A DNA stretch of 64,000 nt from Gordonia gummivorans. Lineage in GTDB: Bacteria; Actinomycetota; Actinomycetes; Mycobacteriales; Mycobacteriaceae. The position numbers and the translations under genes are program-made. The stretch is taken from NCBI RefSeq assembly GCF_022513585.1, contig NZ_JAKWBF010000003.1:1-64000 (forward strand), read 5' to 3'. The notes beneath the pieces were generated by a model. The model did no database searches. It was not told the origin of the DNA and saw only the letters and a list, made by a program, of their open reading frames with translations. Positions 1 through 7,325 of the stretch are shown piece by piece (the first letter of the stretch is position 1; each line of letters opens with the position of its first letter).

Positions 1-2
1 TC

Positions 3-179
3 ACCGACGATCTGATCCCGCTCTGCATCCCCTGCCACCAGTTCAACCCTTCGAGACGCTCGCAAGCTCGCTCCTCAGGGCGGCGCCACCTCGACATCTG
101 GATACCCACCCTGGCCGAAGGCCGCGCAGTCATCTGGCAGCACGCAGCCACCGGCAAAACCATCATCACCTGGCCGTGA
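3..179 (+). CDS. C-terminal fragment of a possible HNH-type protein (5' end outside window)
   Basis: An open frame enters from the left edge and stops at the TGA at 177-179, giving about 58 residues. The motif LCIPCHQ resembles the Cys-x-x-Cys-His knuckle of HNH endonucleases, such as the DUF222/13E12-like proteins common in actinobacteria, and the tail ends in a short Trp-rich stretch as many of those do. The middle of the fragment (PSRRSQARSSGRR) is encoded by a GC-rich sequence of the kind I would expect between genes, so this part may be a repeat insertion. Without the N-terminus the call is weak. Confidence 0.3.
   Translation, partial: TDDLIPLCIPCHQFNPSRRSQARSSGRRHLDIWIPTLAEGRAVIWQHAATGKTIITWP
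49..87. repeat. GC-rich 'ctcgcaagctcgctcctcag' repeat lying inside a reading frame
   Basis: The block is built around gagacgctcgcaagctcgct. It looks like the short GC-rich repeats that litter intergenic DNA of Gordonia-type genomes (general impression, not checked here). Here it lies in frame within the C-terminus of the cut HNH-like gene and adds low-complexity Arg/Ser residues. Confidence 0.35.
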
Positions 180-217
180 AAGCGGATACCTGCAGCGCAG
201 CACTGCATACTCAATAC

Positions 218-373
218 ATGAACAAGCACGTTCGGATCGCTTCTGATGACGACGAACCTCGGCAGTCGCAGGCCCGAAAACTGGCTGCCGTCCGAAACGC
301 TCTCACGTACGAGTTTCCGACCGGTGACATCGACCAGATTCTCAGCGAGACCGAGGTTGGCTACCGGGAATGA
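218..373 (+). CDS. Small hypothetical protein, 51 aa, antitoxin-like tail
   Basis: From the ATG at 218 the frame encodes 51 residues that begin MNKHVRIASDDDEPRQSQ and end ILSETEVGYRE. A GTG at 176 would add 14 residues but overlaps the previous gene and looks less likely. The basic helical middle followed by an acidic 'DIDQILSE' tail recalls the C-terminal arm of short VapB/Phd-type antitoxins. No toxin gene follows, because the next gene is on the opposite strand. It could be an orphan antitoxin or an unrelated small protein. Confidence 0.4.
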   Translation: MNKHVRIASDDDEPRQSQARKLAAVRNALTYEFPTGDIDQILSETEVGYRE

Positions 374-396
374 GCCCCGGCCATGTTGACTGACAA

Positions 397-1533
397 CTAC
401 GAAACCGGTTGCGCCAGTTCCTCGACCACCGACGCGACCACGTCGCGCATACTGCCGGTGCGTGCGTACACGGCACGCTGGCGCTGATAGCTGGCCCCAC
501 GCTCGATGATTCGTGAGACACCCGCCAACTCGTCGACGCACTCGAGGTCGCGTGCGATCGGCGCCAGCCGCTCCAGAACGTTCGATAGGTCCTCGGTCAC
601 CAGCCGTTCGGTGCAGTCCGAGTCGAGGATGACGATGGCCTCGAGGCCGTAACGTGCTGCGCGCCACTTGTTCTCCTGAACCAGCCACGGCGCCATCGTC
701 GGCAGCGCCTCTCCCGCGGTCAGCCGCCGATCCAGATCGACGACGAGACAGTGGATCAGCGCGACCACCGCCGACAGGTCGGCCACGTTGGTCATCCCGT
801 CGCACACCCGCACCTCGATGGTGCCCAGATGCGGCGACGGCCGGATGTCCCAACGGATTTCGTTGATGTGGTCGATGATGCCGGTGGTCTTCTGGTCGCC
901 GACGAACGCCTCGAACTCCGACCACGTCGCAAACTGGAAGGGCAGACCCGCCGTCGGCAACTGCTGGAACATCATTGCACGGTTGCTGGCGTAGCTGGTG
1001 TCCTGCCCGGCCCACATCGGCGAAGACGCTGAGATCGCCAGCAGGTGCGGATAGTAGTTGAGCAGGGCGTCGAGGATCGGTAACACCTTGTCGCGGTGGC
1101 TGATACCGACATGCACGTGCAGACCCCAGATCAACATCTGGCGTCCCCACCACTGGGTCCGCTCGATCAGCTCCGCATACCGGTGCCCCTCGGTGAGCAG
1201 CTGCGTCGACCATTCGGCAAACGGATGCGTACCCGCGCCGTACAGGTCGACGCCCAGTTCGTCGGCGATCCTGCGCACCACCGCCAATGTCCCGGTGAGG
1301 TCGTCGACCGCCTCGGCTGTGGTCCGACAGATACCGGTCACCAGCTCGACGGTGTTGCGCAGCAACTCCTTGTGGACCTGCCCGGTCCGCTCGGGGTGCT
1401 GCTCGGCGACGGCCGCAAACAACGCCGCAGCCGAGTTCGAGAGGTCACCTGTTTGCTTGTCGGTGAGTGCGAACTCCCATTCGACGCCGAGCGACGGGGT
1501 CGGGGATCCCTGAAACGGGATGGACGTCACCAC
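397..1533 (-). CDS. YbdK-family carboxylate-amine ligase (GCS2 glutamate-cysteine ligase-like)
   Basis: This 378-residue protein belongs to the GCS2 family of ATP-dependent carboxylate-amine ligases, which join an amino acid to an amine with weak gamma-glutamyl-cysteine ligase activity. It shows the N-terminal GVEWEF substrate/metal motif and the HKELLRNTVELVTG segment typical of YbdK proteins. Its length matches M. tuberculosis Rv0433 (about 376 aa). Its downstream partner on the same strand, sodC, is also conserved from Rv0433-Rv0432, which supports orthology. The start is a GTG pair at 1528-1533 with a purine-rich stretch upstream. It is not the dedicated ergothioneine enzyme EgtA, which is longer, although egtB and egtD lie 50 kb away. 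True substrate unknown. Confidence 0.85.
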   Translation of the reverse strand: MVTSIPFQGSPTPSLGVEWEFALTDKQTGDLSNSAAALFAAVAEQHPERTGQVHKELLRNTVELVTGICRTTAEAVDDLTGTLAVVRRIADELGVDLYGAGTHPFAEWSTQLLTEGHRYAELIERTQWWGRQMLIWGLHVHVGISHRDKVLPILDALLNYYPHLLAISASSPMWAGQDTSYASNRAMMFQQLPTAGLPFQFATWSEFEAFVGDQKTTGIIDHINEIRWDIRPSPHLGTIEVRVCDGMTNVADLSAVVALIHCLVVDLDRRLTAGEALPTMAPWLVQENKWRAARYGLEAIVILDSDCTERLVTEDLSNVLERLAPIARDLECVDELAGVSRIIERGASYQRQRAVYARTGSMRDVVASVVEELAQPVS

Positions 1534-1557
1534 GTCTGGCCTCGGGGGTTGGTATCG

Positions 1558-2220
1558 CTACGCGCCGAGCTCGATGACGCCGCAGGCCAGACGAGCGCCC
1601 GCATCGCCGGTCTTGAGGGTGTTGGGGCTCGGGTTGGGCACGTTGCCGAAGTTGTCGGGCTTCTCGTGGATGATGATCGACTTGCCGATGATCTGCTGCA
1701 GGGTCACGGCGTCGGTGACGGTCACCGTCTCGCCGGTGCCGTCCTTGAGGATGTTCATCGAGATCAGGTCGCCACTGGACGGATGCGCGTTCGCGTCTCC
1801 GACCTGCAGGTGACCGCCCGCCGCGCTGAAGGCCTCACCGTCGGGGCCCGGCGCACACTGGCCGTTGGTGTGGATGTGCATGCCGTGGAATCCCGCCGGG
1901 ATGTCACCACCGGTGACCTTCACGGTCACGGTCACCGGACCGCCCGCCCCGCGGGCCACGAACGTCGCCTCACCGACCCGGTCGCCGTCCTCGTTCTTGA
2001 TCTCGGCCTTCGCCTGCTGTCCGGTCGGGACGTTGTCCTGGTTCTCGACCGAGCCCGGAGGCAGTGGGACGTCAGAGATCACCGGGGGCGTGGTGCCCTT
2101 CACGTCCGACACCGGCTCGTCGGGGGTACAGCCCGCCAGCACGACGCCGAGCGCACCCGCCGAGGCCAGTGCCGCGGCGATGCGCAGGGTGGTCGGACGA
2201 GATTTCCTACTGCCGGTCAT
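1558..2220 (-). CDS. sodC: Cu/Zn superoxide dismutase, secreted lipoprotein
   Basis: The enzyme dismutates superoxide outside the membrane. The chosen ATG at 2220 has a clear AAGGAG ribosome site and gives 220 residues. The earlier frame-open start at 2289 would hide the signal peptide. The N-terminus is a lipoprotein signal ending in the lipobox LAGC. The catalytic part shows the HIHTNGQC metal/disulfide motif, GGHLQ, HPSSGDL, and the loop IIIHEKPDNFGN. The C-terminal ARLACGVI supplies the second disulfide Cys. Position between the YbdK ligase and the VirR-like gene matches Rv0432 of M. tuberculosis. Confidence 0.92.
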   Translation of the reverse strand: MTGSRKSRPTTLRIAAALASAGALGVVLAGCTPDEPVSDVKGTTPPVISDVPLPPGSVENQDNVPTGQQAKAEIKNEDGDRVGEATFVARGAGGPVTVTVKVTGGDIPAGFHGMHIHTNGQCAPGPDGEAFSAAGGHLQVGDANAHPSSGDLISMNILKDGTGETVTVTDAVTLQQIIGKSIIIHEKPDNFGNVPNPSPNTLKTGDAGARLACGVIELGA

Positions 2221-2304
2221 GTCACTCCTTGGTCGATCCTGGTGAGGGCTGCGGGCGGCACCGTGGTGCGTGTTCGTATCGGGCCGCAATCGTACCGGGT
2301 CCGT

Positions 2305-2790
2305 TCATTCGGACCGCTCGAAGGCGATGACGGGGATGCCGTCCTCACATCGGCCGGCAAACGCGGGTGCACGTTCTTCCACGACGTAGCTGCCACCGAG
2401 TGCCGCGGCGATCTGGTCGGCCTGCGCCTTGGACGCGGCGTCGTCGTAGAAGATGGTGTTCTCGCTGAAGGTGCCGTCGGTGTAGGTCTGCGGCGCACGG
2501 GTCTGGAAACCCTTGGCCTTGAGCTCGTTGGTGACCTCGCGGCCGAGACCGTTGATGCCACCGGCGTTGTAGACGCACACAGGCTTTGCGGCGGCCGCCG
2601 CCGTGGTCGAGGTGGGTGCCGCCGACGTCGTGGTCTGGGTCTTGTTCGCAGCTTCCAGCGCGGCTTCCGGGTCGTCGGACGACGTTGCTGCCGAATGCCA
2701 TCCCAGACCGATGAAGACCACGGCGACAGCGAGCAGCAACATGGCCCCGGCACGCAACGGAAGGCGATTGGGCTCACGATCTGCATTCAT
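2305..2790 (-). CDS. virR: VirR/LytR_C-domain envelope protein
   Basis: This 161-residue protein has a short cytoplasmic N-terminus and one transmembrane helix (LPLRAGAMLLLAVAVVFIGL). A Thr/Ala-rich linker follows, then a LytR_C (LCP C-terminal-like) domain beginning KPVCVYNAGGINGLGREV. It corresponds by order and size to Rv0431 (VirR), which affects cell-envelope integrity and vesicle release in M. tuberculosis. The ATG at 2790 is preferred to a TTG one codon upstream. It sits between sodC and a DUF3263 gene on the same strand, as in Mycobacterium. The function in this organism is inferred from orthology only. Confidence 0.82.
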   Translation of the reverse strand: MNADREPNRLPLRAGAMLLLAVAVVFIGLGWHSAATSSDDPEAALEAANKTQTTTSAAPTSTTAAAAAKPVCVYNAGGINGLGREVTNELKAKGFQTRAPQTYTDGTFSENTIFYDDAASKAQADQIAAALGGSYVVEERAPAFAGRCEDGIPVIAFERSE

Positions 2791-2879
2791 CAACGACGAC
2801 CTTAACGCACTTCGCGAGGTGGCCCGGCGTCAGACGTCAGTGATATCCGCGGCACGCATTGAGAGCTCGCAGCCACGCA

Positions 2880-3236
2880 TCACGTGATCTCGAAGCCCAG
2901 CCGACGGGCCGCGCGGGCCTTCTGCCGGGAGGCCCGAAGCCGACGCAGGCGCTTGACCAGCATCGGGTCTGCAGCCAGCGCTTCGGGGCGGTCGACGAGC
3001 GCGTTGAGTACCTGGTAATAGCGGGTCGCCGACAGGCCGAACAGCTCCTTGATGGCTTCTTCCTTGGCTCCCGCGTACTTCCACCACTGACGTTCGAACG
3101 CCAGGATGTCGTGTTCGCGCCGCGACAACCCGTCGGCCCCGACCTCATGCGGGTCCACCGCTGACTGATCGGCGGCAGCGTTTTCGGGGGTGGGTTGATC
3201 GCCCTGCTTCTGGCTACGCGCAGCTGCGCCGTCCAT
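2880..3236 (-). CDS. DUF3263 protein (Rv0430-like)
   Basis: A 118-residue soluble protein with a disordered, Gln/Ala/Pro-rich N-terminus. The conserved DUF3263 core (LSRREHDILAFERQWWKYAG, then ATRYYQVLNALVDRPEAL) predicts a small helical, possibly HTH-like, DNA-binding fold. The basic tail (RRLRRLRASRQKARAARR) would suit nucleic acid contact. The ATG at 3236 follows a GGGAG ribosome site. It is the ortholog by position of Rv0430, whose role is not established. Confidence 0.85.
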   Translation of the reverse strand: MDGAAARSQKQGDQPTPENAAADQSAVDPHEVGADGLSRREHDILAFERQWWKYAGAKEEAIKELFGLSATRYYQVLNALVDRPEALAADPMLVKRLRRLRASRQKARAARRLGFEIT

Positions 3237-3309
3237 CTCGCTCCCTCACGATTCGCCCTACCGTCGACCCGCACGACCACCGCGTCGGGCAGCTCTGCCG
3301 GGAACACTT

Positions 3310-3336
3310 GGCCCGCTCGCTTCGCTCCCGGCGCCG
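3310..3336. repeat. 27-bp GC-rich repeat, intergenic copy
   Basis: A 27-bp unit (core cccgctcgcttcgctcccgg) in the 260-bp divergent gap between the DUF3263 gene and def. A second copy differing at one base lies inside the coding sequence at 34388-34414. The rest of the 3237-3496 gap shows no obvious gene; it carries the promoters of the two divergent genes. Confidence 0.6.
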
Positions 3337-3496
3337 CCGCCAAATCACAATGGTGTGGTTCGTAATCATCTAACCACGCACCCCAACCGCGAACGCGGTG
3401 TGACTCGCCCGGTTCGTGCGGCATCAATTCTCTCCCAGGTCGCCGCGATGCGGGCAACGAGAAAGGACGCGGAACCCACCCAGTAATCTGAGCCGC

Positions 3497-4102
3497 ATGG
3501 CCATTCTCCCGATCTGCATCATCGGCGAGCCGGTGTTGCACGAGCCCACGGCTCCCGTGGCGCTCGACGATGCCGGCAAGCCGTCGGCCGAGACGATCAC
3601 CCTGCTCGACGACATGTACGACACGATGGACGCCGCACACGGTGTCGGTCTGGCGGCCAATCAGGTCGGAGTCGGGCAGCGGATGTTCGTCTTCGATTGC
3701 CCCGAGGGTGAACGTTACGAAGCCCGACGCCGCCGCGGCGAGGTGATCAACCCGATTCTGGAGACCTCCGAGATCCCGGAGACCATGCCCGACCCGGACG
3801 ACAACGACGAGGGCTGCCTGTCGGTCCCCGGCGAACAGTTCCCCACCGGACGCGCCGACTGGGCGCGAGTCACCGGCGTCGACCGCACCGGCGCCGAAGT
3901 CGTGGTGGAGGGCACCGGGTTCTTCGCCCGCATGCTGCAGCACGAGGTCGGCCATCTCGACGGCTTTCTGTACGTGGACGTGCTGATCGGGCGCAACGCC
4001 CGCGCGGCCAAGAAGTCCATCAAGAAGCACAAGTGGGGTGTGCCCGGTCTGACGTGGATGCCCGGCGAGGTCGAGGATCCGTTCGGCCACGACGACGACT
4101 GA
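3497..4102 (+). CDS. def: Peptide deformylase
   Basis: Removes the formyl group from the N-terminal methionine of new proteins. The 201-residue protein carries all three deformylase motifs: GVGLAANQ (49-56), EGCLS with metal ligand Cys107, and the zinc/iron-binding HEVGH with His149, Glu150 and His153. HExGH in place of the usual HExDH also occurs in the mycobacterial enzyme. The Asp/Glu-rich insert before EGCLS and the C-terminal extension are likewise mycobacterial features. The ATG at 3497 is chosen because the [14 protein letters not shown] start matches the family. Synteny corresponds to Rv0429c. Confidence 0.95.
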   Translation: MAILPICIIGEPVLHEPTAPVALDDAGKPSAETITLLDDMYDTMDAAHGVGLAANQVGVGQRMFVFDCPEGERYEARRRRGEVINPILETSEIPETMPDPDDNDEGCLSVPGEQFPTGRADWARVTGVDRTGAEVVVEGTGFFARMLQHEVGHLDGFLYVDVLIGRNARAAKKSIKKHKWGVPGLTWMPGEVEDPFGHDDD

Positions 4103-4113
4103 CCACGCCCACG

Positions 4114-5091
4114 GTGACCGAGCCAGCTGACCTCTTTGCGGGCGACCGTGTCGTCGTGCGCTATCGGCTCGGCGAGGCCACCCCTGCGGACTGGCGCGGT
4201 GACCGGGACGCGGCACGCTCGGATGTGACGGGCTTCCTCGTCGACGACGCGGACCCGCTCGTTCTCGAACGCGACGGCACACGCGAATCCATCCCCCGCT
4301 CGGCTGTCACCTCGGTGCGGCTGCTCTCGGCAAAGCCGGTACGCAACAGCGAGATTCGCAACCTCGAGCATGCCGCCGCGCTCGCCTGGCCCGGTGTCGA
4401 ATCGGCGTGGATCGACGGCTGGCTCCTCCGGGCCGGCGGCGGATTCACTCGACGCGCGAATTCCGCACTGCCACTGGAGCCTTCGGCCCGATCGGCGCAG
4501 AGCCTACCGCAGATCGCGGCGTGGTATCGGCGTCGCGACCTGCCGGTCCTGCTGTCGTTGCCGGACCGCCTGATGACCGCCGGGGTGATCGACGGCGAAC
4601 GCGGCGTCGAGGTGCAGGTCCTGACCGCCGACCTCGAAACATTGCTGGCGCGTGGAGCCTCCATGCCGAACCTCGAGATTCGCCTCGATGACGAACCATC
4701 GGATCAGTGGCTGCACGCCTACCGCCCCGACGCCGACGTTGAGCTCGCCCGGAGGGTGACGACGGCCGCCCGCGGACCGGTCAGGTTTGCGACGATCGGC
4801 ACCGATGACATCTCGGCGATCGGGCGGGCCGCGGTCACCGCTGGGCCCGACGGCGTTGCACGGCTCGGTCTCACCGCGTTGTGGACCGCCCCGGACCGAC
4901 GACGCTCCGGACTGGCCGGCGCAGTCTCGAGACGTCTGGTCGAGTGGGGTGCCGCAGAGGGCGCCGCGTCGGCCTACGTGCAGGTCGAGACCACCAATCG
5001 TGTTGCCGGCGCGTGGTATCGGCGCCGGGGCTTTGCCCTGCACCACACCGCGCACTACCTGACCCCGACCATCGAAGGAAACGCGATCTGA
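4114..5091 (+). CDS. GNAT-family N-acetyltransferase (Rv0428c-like)
   Basis: A 325-residue protein starting at GTG 4114, 11 bp after def. The first ~70 residues form a small beta domain (DLFAGDRVVVRYRL). A long middle segment follows (WIDGWLLRAGGGFTRRANS), then a C-terminal GNAT domain: LTALWTAPDRRRSGLAGAV is the acetyl-CoA loop, and YVQVETTNRVAGAWYRRRGF completes the fold. Order and size match Rv0428c. The acetyl acceptor is unknown. Its stop codon overlaps the next ATG (TGATG), so it is probably co-transcribed with def and the RNase pair. Confidence 0.8.
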   Translation: MTEPADLFAGDRVVVRYRLGEATPADWRGDRDAARSDVTGFLVDDADPLVLERDGTRESIPRSAVTSVRLLSAKPVRNSEIRNLEHAAALAWPGVESAWIDGWLLRAGGGFTRRANSALPLEPSARSAQSLPQIAAWYRRRDLPVLLSLPDRLMTAGVIDGERGVEVQVLTADLETLLARGASMPNLEIRLDDEPSDQWLHAYRPDADVELARRVTTAARGPVRFATIGTDDISAIGRAAVTAGPDGVARLGLTALWTAPDRRRSGLAGAVSRRLVEWGAAEGAASAYVQVETTNRVAGAWYRRRGFALHHTAHYLTPTIEGNAI

Positions 5092-5642
5092 TGCCACGAT
5101 CGGCTCCGACTGCCGCGGCCCGACGACGCCAGGCACTCATCACCGCCATCGCCCTCGTCGTGATCGCAGCGGTCTTCGGTGTCACCTGGCTGATCAACAG
5201 ACACGACGATTCCACCGCGTCGACAACGACTGCCGCCACGTCCGTGACCAAGTCGTCGGCAGCCAAGACGTCAACAACCAAGACGTCAAGGTCGGCCAAA
5301 CGGTCCTCCACAGCAGCCGTGTCCACGTCGAGGTCGACGAGCACGTCGTCGCGGGTGCCTGCCCGAGTTCGACAAACCCTGGCGCTCATCGACTCCGGCG
5401 ACTGGCCAGAAGCCGCCAACGCACCCGGCACACACGGCGGAGATGTGTTCCGCAACAACGAAGGAAAGCTTCCGCGCACCAACCCGGGCGGAACGCGCAT
5501 CACCTATCGGGAGTGGGATGTGAACCCCAAGAAGCGCGGTCAGAGCCGCGATGCCGAGCGGATCATCACCGGCAGCGACGGTTCGGCCTACTACACCGCC
5601 GATCACTACGTCAGCTTTGTCGTCATCCGGAACCGGCGATGA
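5091..5642 (+). CDS. Secreted or membrane-anchored barnase-type guanyl-specific ribonuclease
   Basis: The 183-residue protein has a basic N-terminus, one hydrophobic helix (ALITAIALVVIAAVFGVTWL) acting as signal or anchor, and a ~65-residue Ser/Thr/Lys-rich linker. A C-terminal microbial RNase domain follows: DVFRNNEGKLP, ITYREWDV with the catalytic Glu, RGQSRDAERIITG with the catalytic Arg, and YYTADHYVSF with the catalytic His. This is the N1/T1/barnase fold. The next gene, overlapping by 4 bp (ATGA), is a barstar homolog, which confirms the call. The RNase would cleave RNA outside the cell or in a competitor; the inhibitor protects the cytoplasm. Confidence 0.85.
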   Translation: MPRSAPTAAARRRQALITAIALVVIAAVFGVTWLINRHDDSTASTTTAATSVTKSSAAKTSTTKTSRSAKRSSTAAVSTSRSTSTSSRVPARVRQTLALIDSGDWPEAANAPGTHGGDVFRNNEGKLPRTNPGGTRITYREWDVNPKKRGQSRDAERIITGSDGSAYYTADHYVSFVVIRNRR

Positions 5643-6127
5643 ACCCGGAGACGCTGCGCGACTTCCTCGCCGATGCCGGCGGTCACGGACCCGTCGTCGG
5701 CATGCTGCGCGACGACGCGCTGACCCGGACCCCGTCGGGCCTGCGAGTACGCAACGTCGACGCCACTGCGGCGACCACGCTCGACGACCTGTTCACCGCG
5801 TTCGCTGCGGCCTGGCATTTCCCGGATCATTTCGGCCACAACAAATCCGCCTTCGACGACTGCATGCGCGATCTCGACGGCTCCGCCGAACCCGGCTCGG
5901 CACCCGCCGGATTCCTGACGCTGATCACCGATGCACATATGCTGCTGACCGACGATCCCGACGGATTCGACTGGTTTGCCGAGTCGATGCCGTTCTATCG
6001 TGACCACTACCGCGACCACGACAGTCAATCGGTGTTCGCCGTTCTGCTGTGCACGCCTCGGCGCTATCGCGACACGGTCCGAACACGCTGGCGCGCAGCC
6101 GGTGTGCGGGTTGCCGAGGTGCGGTGA
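5639..6127 (+). CDS. Barstar-family ribonuclease inhibitor
   Basis: A 162-residue cytoplasmic protein without signal sequence. It shows the barstar signature: a beta strand and helix followed by TLDDLFTAFAAAWHFPDHFGHNKSAFDDCMRDL, with the acidic patch that plugs the RNase active site. The C-terminal half (LLTDDPDGFDWFAESMPFY) matches the longer actinobacterial barstar-like proteins. Its ATG overlaps the stop of the barnase-like gene. An immunity role is inferred from family and gene pairing. Confidence 0.85.
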   Translation: MNPETLRDFLADAGGHGPVVGMLRDDALTRTPSGLRVRNVDATAATTLDDLFTAFAAAWHFPDHFGHNKSAFDDCMRDLDGSAEPGSAPAGFLTLITDAHMLLTDDPDGFDWFAESMPFYRDHYRDHDSQSVFAVLLCTPRRYRDTVRTRWRAAGVRVAEVR

Positions 6128-6129
6128 CG

Positions 6130-6915
6130 ATGCGAATCGCCACCTGGAACGTCAACTCCATCCGCGCCCGGTCGGAAGCGGTGGTCGCCTGGATGGACTC
6201 CAACGACATCGACGTGCTGGCCATGCAGGAGACCAAGTGCCACGATGACAGCTTTCCCGTGATGAGTTTCCTCGCAAGCGGTTACGACGTCGCACACATA
6301 GGTCAGGGGGCCTACAACGGCGTGGCGATCGCATCCCGCGTCGGGCTCGACGAGGTGGAGATCGGCTTCGAAGGGATGCCGACATTCCCCATCGACGGTC
6401 GCGAAACCGCCGAAGCGCGAGCGCTGTCCGCACGCTGCGCCGGCGTGCGGGTTTGGAGTCTGTACGTCCCGAACGGCCGAGCCCTCGACGACCCGCACTA
6501 CCGCTACAAGCTCGATTGGCTCGACGCGCTCGCCGGCATCACGTCACTGCAGCTCGCCCACGACCCCGCCGCGGAGATCATGCTCGCCGGCGATTGGAAT
6601 GTCGCCCAGCAGGACTCCGATGTCTGGGACCCGGGCTGCTTCGAGGGCAAACCACACGTCTCCGACGCCGAACGATCCGCTGTGCGCGCCTTCCTCACTG
6701 CCGGGCTGGCCGATTCGGCACTTCCCTACGCGCCGGGCTACACGTTCTGGGACTACACCGCGCTGAGGTTCCCCCGCAACGAAGGCATGCGCATCGACTA
6801 CGCACTCTGCTCCCCCGCACTCGACACCCGCGTCATCGGCGCCACCGTCGACCGCAATGCCCGAAAAGGCAAGGGCGCCAGCGATCATGCCCCTGTGATC
6901 TTCGACATCACCTGA
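6130..6915 (+). CDS. xthA: Exodeoxyribonuclease III (AP endonuclease)
   Basis: DNA repair enzyme cutting at abasic sites, with 3'-5' exonuclease and 3'-phosphatase activity. The 261-residue protein has the full exonuclease III motif set: MRIATWNVNSIRAR, QETKC with the metal-binding Glu, YVPNGRALDDPHYRYKLDWL, the GDWNVAQQDSDVWDP metal site, MRIDYALC, and the terminal SDHAPV catalytic His. The start at ATG 6130 fits the family N-terminus; a GTG two codons upstream is possible. It is the ortholog of Rv0427c and marks the left end of conserved synteny before the siderophore island. Confidence 0.95.
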   Translation: MRIATWNVNSIRARSEAVVAWMDSNDIDVLAMQETKCHDDSFPVMSFLASGYDVAHIGQGAYNGVAIASRVGLDEVEIGFEGMPTFPIDGRETAEARALSARCAGVRVWSLYVPNGRALDDPHYRYKLDWLDALAGITSLQLAHDPAAEIMLAGDWNVAQQDSDVWDPGCFEGKPHVSDAERSAVRAFLTAGLADSALPYAPGYTFWDYTALRFPRNEGMRIDYALCSPALDTRVIGATVDRNARKGKGASDHAPVIFDIT

Positions 6916-6930
6916 CCGGTCGGGCGCACT

Positions 6931-7099
6931 GAAAGTAGGGGAAGAAACTTCTTCCCCTACCCTTGGAGTCCTCCCCCAGAAATTTCGCGGGGAGGACTTG
7001 GAACTTAGGGGACGAAGTTCTTCCCCTAGATTTTTCGGCACGACGCAAGCGCATTTGCGCAGGTCAGCCGGATTGGTCACCGAACTCTTCGGATCAGCG
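6931..7099. repeat. Dispersed ~170-bp hairpin repeat, copy A
   Basis: This element lies 15 bp after xthA and recurs in the same orientation at 37694-37860. Its outer structures are two inverted repeats: aggggaagaa/ttcttcccct at 6937-6958 and a near-perfect version at 7008-7027. Between them a third stem, tcctcccc/ggggagga (6968-6994), is perfect here but decayed in copy B. It ends in a cttcggatca block that also appears near 48107. It has no coding capacity and resembles a REP/MITE-type element. The remainder of the 6916-7325 gap holds the next two entries and no gene. Confidence 0.8.
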
Positions 7100-7138
7100 A
7101 CCCACCCGCCGCCTGCGGTGTCGATCGTGGAGGCGGGA
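7090..7138. repeat. 49-bp element shared (inverted) with 48449-48497
   Basis: A 22-bp block (7090-7111) and a 17-bp block (7122-7138, cgatcgtggaggcggga) are each identical to the reverse complement of 48476-48497 and 48449-48465. The spacer is 10 bp in both places but unrelated in sequence. It overlaps the end of hairpin repeat copy A, so repeat families are nested here. Confidence 0.7.
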
Positions 7139-7174
7139 AGAGCGGAGCCGTCCAAAGCGGTCGTCCTCAGGTGC

Positions 7175-7199
7175 CTCCGAGGGCACGTTCCCCTCGGAG
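7175..7199. terminator. Hairpin between convergent genes
   Basis: The perfect 9-bp stem ctccgaggg/ccctcggag with a 7-nt loop lies between xthA (+) and the ABC-2 permease (-), which converge. No T-run follows, so termination is only suggested. Confidence 0.35.
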
Positions 7200-7325
7200 A
7201 CACGTCACGGCGACCGTTTCAGACGCCAACTCCCGCAGCGATCCTCAAATTCTCCGTAGGTCGAGGAGCGATGCGCGCGGACCGTCGGCAACCCGGTCAG
7301 AGATGTGGTCGCCGTGCTCGTCGAA

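Noticed and set aside
397..1533. Calling the GCS2 ligase EgtA
   Set aside because: Its length and its sodC/virR/def neighbourhood match Rv0433 (YbdK type), and it is not near egtBD.
1096..2805. A 569-codon open frame on the plus strand
   Set aside because: It runs antisense through the YbdK ligase, sodC and virR genes, which all have clear motifs. The translated sequence is Arg/Gly/Val-rich shadow protein.
2837..4282. A 481-codon minus-strand frame across def
   Set aside because: def has complete catalytic motifs on the plus strand, and the minus frame has none.
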